Source: Irineochytrium annulatum
Taxonomy: Eukaryota; Chytridiomycota; Chytridiomycetes; Chytridiales; Chytridiaceae
Reading direction: 5' to 3'
Assembly (NCBI GenBank): GCA_027600665.1
Contig: JADGJL010000777.1
Span: 1-14,027, forward strand
DNA length: 14,027 bases
How positions within the stretch are numbered: position 1 is the stretch's first letter; every line of letters begins with the position of its first letter. A program made the translations under genes and the position numbers. Shown in pieces: positions 1 to 9,200 of this stretch. The notes under the pieces were generated by a model. It saw only the letters and a program-made list of their open reading frames with translations, was not told where the DNA came from and did no database searches.

Positions 1-56
1 GTGCTATATAATGAAGGAAGACGGTCCTCCCTTTGGAAGCGCGTAAAAACGAGAGT

Positions 57-147
57 TGGGGGCGGGGGGGGGGTGCCCGCGGGCGCGGGGGCGTTGGCGG
101 GCCCGCTGGGGCACGGGTAAGGGGGTTGGGTTGGGTTGGGAGAGGGG
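57..147 (+). other. G-rich block with G-quadruplex potential
   Basis: The plus strand holds many runs of three or more G: a long run around 61-73, then scattered tracts, then four GGG tracts separated by TT at 121-140 followed by GGGG at 144-147. Four closely spaced G-tracts with 2-nt loops is the classic intramolecular quadruplex pattern. It lies about 740 bp upstream of the kinesin start, so a promoter role is only possible, not shown. The two-base spacers do not make a canonical telomere repeat. Confidence 0.6.
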
Positions 148-880
148 TGTGGGTGTCGGGAGGACGATCGAGGCGGTCGCTTGATCAGCCTTTATTGTCC
201 TGAAGAGTCTTCCCTGCTTTTGTTTTCCCCTTTGGTTGTTTGCTTTTGCCAGGGCAAAATATCTTTAGCTTTCGCGTGTCTGTACTATTCTTATTGTCTT
301 TCCCTCGTTGTTCGAGAAGTATTGATTATCGCCGTGGCGGCTACATAAGTATTCGGCGTCTCGTAGCTTGCTTTTGGATGGTTTGAATGGAATAGATTAC
401 ATTATTTTATACATCTGTAAGGCGGTACAAGTTGGATGTTCAAGGGAACAGCGTTGCTGGTTGCAGAACTAACCGCGGCACTGAATGATTCTGCGTTACG
501 AACGCTGTGGAAGTGAGCAGAAACTTGTTCATACATCTCGCACGCATGAAGCAGCAATATTGGGACTGCCCTAACCATCATTCTCTCGTTGACCCTGCTG
601 TGTCCTCAGCGTCGACTGTCTTCTCGGTACCTCTTTCCAATGCGGCCATCAAATTGGATGGCAGGTACGGCTATAATTCGACGGCCATGGCGCCGGGAGC
701 GGGTGCGGATGGAAGAGTATTCTGATGGCCGTGGAGAGCCAGGAAATGGTATCGCACGATGCAAACGCGCTGTATTCGCAATCTGATATGCATCTTGCAA
801 CTTCCCATCCGTGATGAACTCATATGCGCCGTACAAGGAGACTCCGTGAAGCCGATCCGCACGCGTGAGCCTATCCATCT
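148..880. other. Non-coding region upstream of the kinesin gene
   Basis: About 730 bp with no gene I can support. Positions 180-480 are T-rich with pyrimidine runs; 600-880 is more GC-balanced. Short open frames occur on both strands (for instance 606-878 minus and 507-725 plus), but none shows a recognisable domain or a convincing splice continuation. The stretch probably carries the kinesin promoter and 5' UTR. A TATA-like ATTTTATAC stands near 403-411, too far from the start codon to assign. Confidence 0.5.
861..866. promoter_or_regulatory. ACGCGT (MluI cell-cycle box-like) hexamer
   Basis: A palindromic ACGCGT lies 15 bp before the first in-frame kinesin ATG (881) and about 60 bp before the ATG triplet at 920-928. 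In ascomycete yeasts this hexamer binds MBF and drives G1/S genes, which would suit a cell-cycle motor. The same hexamer also occurs inside the gene (intron near 4224 and exon near 4531), so chance in GC-rich DNA is a real alternative. Confidence 0.2.
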
Positions 881-3800
881 ATGGACAGTTCATTCGAACT
901 CCGCCATACAAGCCTCCCTATGATGATGGATGTCCCATCCACGCCAACTGCGAGGAACGTCCCCGTCCGCGTAGCGCTCAGGGTGAATTGATTCCTCTCC
1001 GCAGTCCTCACGTTCCTAACTCCCGACCTCGCAGGTGCGGCCGCCCCCGGTCCGCGAAGGCCACCAGCCAAACCAGCGTCGCCTGGCCCTGAATGTGATC
1101 CCTGGCGCCAACGCAGTCTCCCTGGGGAGGAAGGGCCTAGCCTTGAGTGGTGGGGGAGGCGTGGGATACCTGCCGACAGTGGACGAGGGGTTGGGAGGGT
1201 CAGAGCCGGCCTCGCCGGCAATGCAGGCGTCTTCGCCCGTGAAGGATGGTGCGGGGAGGCAGTTCACGTATGATGCAGTGTTTGGACCTGAGGAGACGCA
1301 GACGAGCTTGTACGATAACAAGTGTGCAAGCTTGGTGGAGCAGTTTTTGGATGGGTACAATGTGACCATTTTTGCATAGTAAGTGCCGTTCATCATACCG
1401 TTGGGAAAAGCCTTTTGTTGACCTGCCTTCTTGTCTTTATCGCATTCGTCTGATCTCACAGCGGACAGACCTCGTCCGGGAAGACCTTCACAATGGGCTC
1501 GAGCAACAACTCCCAAACCTCCGAAGAAGACATGGGTATCATCCCGCGTGCCATCAACCAAGTTATGAACTCCCTCCAGGTAACTCTAATGCCCTTTGTT
1601 CTACCAATTTTGCCGTTGACCCTATATCTAGATGCAACACGATGCCGACCCCCTCTTCACCCACAGCGTCCGCTGCAACTTCCTCGAAATATACCAAGAA
1701 CAAGTCCGCGACCTCCTCCACCCGGACACCGACCCAAAGGACATCGCCATTCGCGAGGATCGGACCGGCGCCATCGTCGTCGCTGGCGTCCACGACCGCG
1801 CCATATCAACGGCCGATGACCTCCTCGCTGCGCTCGAGATGGGCGGGAACGAGAGGTCCACGGGGGACACGCGGATGCACCTCCTGAGCTCTCGGAGCCA
1901 CGCCATCTTCACAATCGTGCTGGAGCAAAGACGTGGTGCGGGCGATGCGGTCGTGAGGTGCTCGAAGCTGCATCTGGTGGATCTGGCGGGGTCGGAGAGG
2001 TTGAAGAGGACGGGAGCGGAGGGGGTGCGGTTCAGGGAGAGCGTCAAGATCAACTCGGGACTTCTGGCGTTGGGGAATGTGATTGGGATTTTGGGGAGCG
2101 TGGGGGAGGGTGGGGGCATGGCGAACCCGCATGTGCCCTACCGGGATTCGAAGCTGACGAGGCTGCTTCAGGACTCGCTCGGCGGGAACTCGAAGACGCT
2201 TATGCTTGCGTGCGTGAGCCCTTGCGACGAGGATTACGAGGAGACGCTCAACACCTTGAAGTACGCCGACCGCGCGCGGAAAATACAGAACAAGCCCGTC
2301 ATCAACACCGCGCCAGCTGCAACCCTCGCACCGCCGGCAATCGATGCGGCCGCGGCGGCCATGCAGATGCGGATCGATCTGCTGGAGGGGAAGCTGAGAG
2401 AGTTTGAAAGCGGGGGCACGGCCCCAGCCGCGGAGCCGGGGGAGATGGCGGAGAAGGACGGGAAGATGCACGGGGATCCGGATGGGGATGAGTGGATGGG
2501 GAACGTGTTGGAGGAGTTGAAGAACAGGACCATACGGGGGACGAGTTGAGTTTGGTCGTCTTATCCATTGCGAGGAATTCGTTCTTACGTGTGGTGGTGC
2601 AGATGCGGTGAAGGCATTGAGGCAGGCGATGGAGGAGAAAGATATTCTACTCGGACGGATCGAGGAATTGGAGGCCGAGCTAGAGGTGCATTTATCTTCG
2701 CTTCCCGTTCATCGTTATGCTGAACAATTAATAGGCCAGCCAAGCCGCCATCGCCGAATCCCAGCAACGACAGCTAAACGAGTCCACCCGAATCACGGCG
2801 ACCGAGGAGCTCCACGAGCGGCAGGCGGAGCTCCGGGAGCGGGAGGCCGAGCTCAGGATGTTGGCGGACGCATTCGTCGACTTGGGCAGGCGGTGCCCGC
2901 CTGGTGCCGCGGGGGTCGTCCTCGACCGCGTAAGCAGCGTCGTGCTGAGATATCTGCCGGACTTTGAGGGGTAGGTGGTATATCTGGCGGCGATGGATAC
3001 CTGACGGGTGGTTTGAAAGGTTCGTCACGGTGGACGAGGAACAACCCGATGAGCCGCATGTTGGGCTGTTCCCGCGCATCGGCGGGGCTCCTTCACGGGC
3101 GGTATGTTATATTTTGTGTGGCATATGTATACTCGCATATGTTTATACGTGAACAGGTCGCGGCGGCGCCTCAAGTTCGCCAGCCGCCTTCCACAGCTCC
3201 CTCGGGCTCCAATCCTCGTTATCAGCGCCGCCGGGCCCTGCAGGAGCGGTATGTGTGGATGTCCCAGCCACGGCACGAAACATCTTTCCTTATCTTTATG
3301 TTGCGCAGGGCTTCATCTGTAGATACGTCAGCTCTGGATGAACTACGGGCGCGAGTGGAGCGGCTTGAAGCCGACCTAGACGAGAGTGAGCTTGGGCGAG
3401 CGCGCGCACTTCACGAGCTCGAGGCCGCGCGGGAGGTCATCCTGCGAAAGGAGGACGCGCTGGATCAGAGCGTATCGGAGATCGAGCGGCTGGAGACGTA
3501 AGCCGATTGCTCCGCCCGTAGTTGTTTTTTAACGTTTGCGTAGGCTCAACGCCCAGCTCGTTCTGGACTCGAAAGTTCGCGCGTCGTCGTCGTCGAGGCC
3601 TCAAACGGCCGCCAGCTCCCGGTCCGAGGCCGCTATCCAGACGGATGGCGCGGCGATGGTGTCAATCGAGGAGATGACGGCGCGGCTGACGGCGCGGAAT
3701 AGGAGAAGCGAGCGAGACGAGGAGCGAATGGACGAGCATGCGGAGGAGTTGGTCGGGCCCGATGGGAGCTTTGGGCCGATCCCTGGCATGGCGGAGTTCG

Positions 3801-6084
3801 TCGCGGTTAATGCGGCATCGGAGCGGGGGTCTGCGATGGGGAGGTCTCCGATTGTTGGCGACGCGCCGGAGGGGGCGCTTTCGCCGTCGGGTCCGTTTTC
3901 GCCTGAGCCGACGGCAGACCTGAGCGCTGCGAACCGGGCGAGAGTCGACTACCAAAAGGAGCTGGCGTTGAAGGCCAAAGAGTCCGTTTCCTTTATTCTT
4001 CATCACGTGTTTGAAGAACTAACGTGAGCGTGTGTGGCAGAGTCGACAAACTCAGGCACCAGCATGCGGAGCGTGTCCAGCGGCTCGAGAAGGAGGCTGA
4101 GGCGGCCGGACGGGAGGTGGCAAAACTTAAGGCCGAGCTGGACGACCTGGCGTTGTCGAAGGAGAAGCTGAAGGAGGAGAGCGATCGCAAGATTAAGCAG
4201 CTTGAAGCGCAGGTAACTGATCAACGCGTTAACGTGTTTGGCTGTTGTTTGTTAACATGTTCTTACTTATTGGCACCCGTAGATCCAGAAGGCGAAGGGG
4301 CGGATGAAGGAACAAGAGAGGACGGCGAAAGAGAAGGAGCAGGCCGACCGGCGGACGCAAGAGCTTCAACAGGAGATTGAGCGGCTCGGTGTGGCCCTGA
4401 ACAACGCCAAGAGAAAGTCGAAGGAAGATCAGGACAAGCTCTCGGACGCCGAGCTCCGCCGCCAACGCGAGGTAGCAGCCCTTAACAAGGCGCGCGAGGA
4501 AGACGCCAAGCGATTGCGGGCGCTCGAGAACGCGTCAGAGGTGGCGCGGAAGAAGTTTGACAGGAAGGTTGAGGAGATGGCGGCCTACTCAAAGAAGGTG
4601 AAGGACGGCGCGGCCGTCGCAGCTAATGCTGCCGCCGGTGGGGCCGCGGCGGAGAAGGCGGAGAAGGGAAGCAAGACGGCGAAATCGGAGAGGGGGAGGT
4701 CGAGGCGGAGGGCAGATAGGTGCGGTGTTGCATTCCTTGAGTGTAGGAAATTTCTAATACGTGTTTGACATGGCTAGTCTTGCGGTTGAGCGGGAGGCGG
4801 CCGGACAAGAAGTGCCGGCAGTGGAGGAACCTCCTGAGGAGCTTAAACAGGAGCTTAAGAAGGCGACCGAGAGCGTGGCGGGCGCAGAGTCGGAGATCGA
4901 GGTAGGAACCTATTCATCTCGGATGCATAGCTTAACTTCTTGGCAAAGGCGTTCCGGAGATATCACGAGCTTAACATGCAGATCAGGGAGGTGAAGAGGA
5001 AAGTGGACACCTTAACGTCGGAGATTACGCTTCTGGAGAGCGCGAAGGCGGAGGGCCCGGAGGTTCGTTCTCTGCTTTCATACTTTCCGGCGCTGAGCGT
5101 AATTTAAGGAGACGGGCGGGGCGAAGATGAGGCAGCGGATACATGACATGAAGGCCGAGCGCAAGACGCTAGCCCGACACCTCGCTGACCTACGCGAGGA
5201 GCGCAAGGAAGCCGAAGCTGCGCTCAAGGTCTTCGAATCTCAAACCAAGTCGGCGGCAGGGATGGCGACGCCGGATGTGTTGGCTCGAACCGTCGCCGGC
5301 CCCATCGAGCCGGAACCCGAGTGGGACGCGCTCGCGGCCGAGTTCTCCGATGACGGCGAGATGGTGGAGTTGCTGGGCCACCTGCGGGCGTCGAAGTCGC
5401 TGCCGGAGGCCCGGTCGATGGTGATCGGTTGTATGAGGGAGCTCGCGGACGTCCGACTGGCGGAGGCCGGGGCGAGGGAGTCGCTCGAGCAGCTAGAGCA
5501 GAAGACTGAGCGCATTATTAGGGCTTACGAGAAGAAGCTTGCGAAGACAGAGGCGGTAAGGACTTCTCTCTTAACCTAGCGACAAGTGGATTGATTCCGT
5601 CCGATTCTAGGAGTATGAGATGCAGTTGATGGCCTACGCGGCACAGACGACCGTCGCTGCGGTACAAGGGGGAGGTCAAGTAGGTTCGCGCTTCCACGAG
5701 CTCGAGGACGCCGGCTGCCAAACCGAGACTATGATGGGTGTGCCAGTCCCGCCAGCACCGTCTGGCGAGATTGACCGGCTGCAAGGGGAATTATCACGAT
5801 ATATGCGGTTAAACAAGGAATTGAAGGGGAGGTTGAAGGAGTTGCTTAGCGCTGGTGGGGCCGGTATCCGCGGTGCTGCGAGAGCGGCCGAGCCGCCGTC
5901 GGGCGCAGGGAAGGCGGTGGTGAAACGAAGGTTGGCACATTTTAATTATTGGCGTTTAAAGCATGTAAACTGCAGGGTATCAGTTACTCGCAATGGGAAG
6001 GGTCGGCCGATGGATGAGGCTCCGGACTCGATGATAGAGGACAATCGCGGCCCACTCTCAAATGATATCGCGCTGGCAACATAG
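881..6084 (+). CDS. Kinesin with N-terminal motor, kinesin-4-like (17 exons)
   Basis: Microtubule plus-end-type ATPase motor. Exons: 881-982, 1035-1378, 1462-1579, 1632-2544, 2603-2685, 2735-2970, 3020-3101, 3157-3248, 3309-3497, 3544-3966, 4041-4212, 4283-4719, 4778-4901, 4949-5062, 5109-5555, 5611-5930, 5976-6084; about 1434 aa. The motor (about residues 29-412) shows VRVALRVRPPP, P-loop GQTSSGKT (150-157), switch I SSRSH (274-278), switch II DLAGSE (305-310), and ETLNTLKYADRARKIQNKP at its end. RTGAEG after DLAGSER and NSKTLMLACVSP resemble kinesin-4 (KIF4/KIF21/FRA1 group); I infer that family. The rest is mostly charged heptad-like coiled coil with two QT(D/E) motifs and a basic tail; no Cys-rich chromokinesin domain is visible. 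Start: 881 is the first in-frame ATG after a stop at 866-868; ATGs at 920, 923 and 926 are alternatives, 926 having the best context (A at -3, G at +4). Introns are 45-83 bp. The exon 10/11 junction is uncertain, and the last intron is stop-free. Confidence 0.9.
1128..1253 (+). other. Low-complexity insertion in the kinesin motor domain
   Basis: Between the first motor strand (LNVIPGANAVSLG) and the conserved FTYDAVFGPE block there are about 40 extra residues, roughly 66-107 of the protein, rich in Gly, Ser and Pro. Typical kinesin-4 motors have only a short loop here. The insertion contains ASPAM and SSPVKDG, the latter fitting the CDK consensus S-P-x-K. It is exonic: the frame runs through without stop and no splice pair removes it cleanly. 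Confidence 0.6.
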
Positions 6085-6161
6085 TTCAACGGACACTTAC
6101 CACACACATCCGCAGCATTGCTCAAAATCAATACGAGACATTAATAGATACGCACTTCAAC

Positions 6162-6167
6162 AATAAA
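6162..6167 (+). promoter_or_regulatory. AATAAA polyadenylation signal
   Basis: A consensus AATAAA sits 78 bp after the kinesin stop codon, within the 181-bp gap to the next gene's start at 6266. It is the best candidate 3'-end signal for the kinesin transcript. The gap also has to hold the promoter and 5' leader of the downstream gene, so the two are tightly packed. Confidence 0.5.
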
Positions 6168-6265
6168 AAACCAATCTTGTAGATGTGACGAACAATGAAG
6201 GGAAGCAGACGACTTCGTCCGGAGTTCGCGCATCTCATTAAACAGCTGGATCGCAGCGGTCATCC

Positions 6266-9200
6266 ATGCGCCTGGCATTCCTCACAGTCGTTGTGGCAGC
6301 TGCCACCTCGTCCTTCGCAAAGGATGTCGAGGTCTGCGATACCCGGTTGGTCGCCCAGGCCGTGGACTTCCTATTTCTGATGGACGGCTCCTCGTAAGTA
6401 TCTGCATGTGTAGGCATTGGCTGACATCGCCTTCAAGCTCAATGTGCTCATACATCTCCCAAATTGAGACCTATTTGCAAGACTTCGTCTCCAAATTGGA
6501 CCCGGTGCTCGTGGACGCCAGGTTTGCCGTCGCTGCCTTCGGTGGAGCTCCGGATCTGCTTCTTCCATTCACAGTGCGTTCGTCTTTCAATTCCTTCCCA
6601 TCTGGTCTTATTGGCCTTAGGACGACACAACCGAGACCAAATCGGCCATTGGGGACGTTTCATGCGGTCGCAGTAGCCAAGAGGCGGGCCTGGAGGCGAT
6701 CCGGATCAGCTTGGCGAACAACAGCGGGGCAGATTTTGGCAAGAAGTGCACGGGAGCGCATGCGAGCCAGTGCAACCTCACGTGGCGGCCGGGTGCTGAG
6801 AAGGTTATTATCGTGGCCACAGACGAGGACTCTGACCTCCCAACCAAGGCGTGAGTTACAAGCGTATCCGGTCATTCACTGACTGAATCTCTTTTAGGAG
6901 CTACCTCGTTCCGAAGCAGAGCAACACGACTGCGCTTTGCCCCGTTCTCTACTCGTACCCGATGAAATGCGCTCAGCCTCTTTACGAGCCTTCGTTCGGC
7001 CCGAAGATGTTCTGGTCGCCGGGTGAGCAGTACTACCGCACCTCCGCCGCGCCGCTAACGCTGGACGCGGGATTTGCGAACGAGATCGGCGTGACGGCAG
7101 GGGTGATCCTTCAAAGCGCCGCGAGGGTCACGCTGCTGATCCGGTCTGACATCAACGCGAATCGGAATGGACCCATAAGCAGCTTTGATTCGACGTCGAA
7201 TTATTACAACATTGTAGCGGGGCGCGGAGGGGTTGCTGCTTCGAGCGTGCACACGACTATCTTTCAGTATGGCGATCCGGCGGCGGACACGGCAGTCGGA
7301 GGAGCGTTTGACCCTGCCGGAACGCTGGCTGGATTAAAGGCGGCGGGATTGAATCAGTCTTTGCAAGCGCAGGTGTTGGCGAAGGGCGGGTACGTAAGGC
7401 TCTTTAAAATTCAAGACATTGTCGACCCCACCAAGGGGAAATCTGCTGTCGACAACATCTTCACCGCCATCGCGACGTCGGTGTCGAATTGTACGCTGGA
7501 GTACGTCCCTGATGAGGTACGATAATCTTTTGTACCCTGCTTTACGTCAGTTTCCAGGCAAATTTTACGTCGGCAACCTTAATGTCAAATACTGCCAAGG
7601 CCTCGACGTCTACGACTTTGATGTCAACCACTGCTGTCGTGCTCTCGGCGTCTACCTCGTCAGTGCCACCTACTACCACGTTAGTGTCAACGACAACCAC
7701 AGTTATCGATACCTCCGGCATTATCATAATCCACAGCGAAACCTCGTCGACATTGATGTTGCTAAAATCACCACGGTTTTCGACATCTGATGCAGGCTCC
7801 AGTGTGAGCTCTGCTATTACCACTACCGTGCTACCTTCATTTGCGGCCTTCGACGGTCGTTCTGCCGTGACCCCGGTAAATACAGTCACCAGTAATACGG
7901 CGCCACCAGCGACCACGACAGCTGCTACGACTCAATCAGTTTCTTTTGGGTTGTCTGGAAATCCCGCAACGATTACAATTGTGTCACCAATAGATACGTC
8001 GTTGGGTGCTCAGACGACCACGACTACGACGTCGACGATGAGTGATGGGGCATTTTTAACCACATCGATAGAACAGCCGCCGTTGACGAATTCTATTTCA
8101 AGTGAAGTTTCCACATCTATTACTCCCGCGTTATCATCAGATGCGATCCTTGAACCCGGAATAAATGAGACGTCGAGGGCAAGTGCCAATGCTACTGGCT
8201 TTGCAACATCCCTGACAACGACGGGCACAGCGTTCGAAACGGCGATGATTTTCCCGAGCGGAAACGTCGCTCTAACGTCGGAGATATCCCGTGAGGACCA
8301 TTTATATGACCAAGAATTGATTAAAGTATCTAGTCCAACCCACGGTCGATGATTCGCATGCGCTTGCATCTCCTGCTGCCAACGAAACTTCCGACTTCCC
8401 ACCTTCTACCAGGACGCCTTGGCAATCCGAACTCGGTATGCTACCTGGTGTTTACTCGCTGAATCTAACCGCAAAGATAATGTACAGATTTCTTAAATCT
8501 AGCGACGGCCCTTTTGTCCGCTCTCGACGCATCCTTCACGGATTCACGTCTGGTGATAGTTACGTCTGCACCAACTGCTTCGTCATCTGACTCTGGTTTG
8601 TTCCCGAGCTAATCCACTTATAAATTTATCAGTTCTGTGCTGAATAGAAGAGACGGCGCTGGCTTCTACCGGCAATCACTCTTCGTCTGTGAATGAGATC
8701 TGGTCGAGTACCGATGCTACGACGACACGTCCGCCAACGCCAACCACGGGCACCACAGCATTGACGGCCTCGGACGCCACGACAACAGAAGGGGTGGTTA
8801 CTGACACCTCGACGGTAGAAACCACTTCAACGGGCACCGCAGCGACGGCGACTACAGCTTCTTCCATTCCGTCGATACCGCCGGCGACCGCGACGCCTAC
8901 TAAGAATTTGAACAACTTTGAGCTCAACTTCAGCGTCACGTCAGATCTCCCCACGGCCTTTTTTATGTCGACTAATCCTGACGCGACGACTTCAACCCTG
9001 AGTTTTTCTACCAAAGATGTGACAGCAACACCGGCAGAGGTCGTGGCGGATCTCATCGGTCCGACGACCACGACGGTGCTGCATTCGTCTCTGCAGGCAC
9101 CACCCTCTATCTCGGTGCCACCTGATACATCATTACCGGCGGTGGTCACGACGCCATTTTCAGCGCAAAGCCGTTTTGAGGGAAGTGGCACTTCACATCA

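Noticed and set aside
121..140. GGGTT-like repeats as a possible telomere or interstitial telomeric tract
   Set aside because: The repeat is GGGTT, not TTAGGG or another known fungal telomere unit, only four copies are present, and normal single-copy genes follow.
1016..1561. 181-codon minus-strand open frame over kinesin exons 2-3
   Set aside because: It runs across a well-supported kinesin motor on the plus strand, including its intron, and shows no domain. It is a GC-rich shadow frame.
1806..2471. 221-codon minus-strand open frame opposite kinesin exon 4
   Set aside because: It is Arg/Pro/Leu-rich, as expected for the complement of a GC-rich coding exon; the sense strand encodes conserved switch I and switch II motifs.
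4024..4040. A 17-bp GTGAGC...GCAG segment as an intron restoring the kinesin frame
   Set aside because: Its length would keep the frame, and it has a good donor, but 17 bp is too short for spliceosomal removal, and the CTAAC just before it looks like the branch site of a longer intron.
8624..8647. The earlier CAG acceptor (about 8632) for exon 8 of the VWA gene
   Set aside because: It brings an immediate TGA in the required frame, while the TAG acceptor at 8645-8647 keeps the frame open into the long Ser/Thr-rich exon.
7542..9191. Long minus-strand open frames opposite the VWA gene (7542-7916, 8010-8402, 8676-9191, 9672-9941), rich in Val and Asp
   Set aside because: They are the complement of the ACG/TCG/ACC-rich Thr and Ser codons of the stalk, which rarely produce stops on the opposite strand. 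The sense frame has a signal peptide, a domain and matching splice phases; the antisense frames have none.
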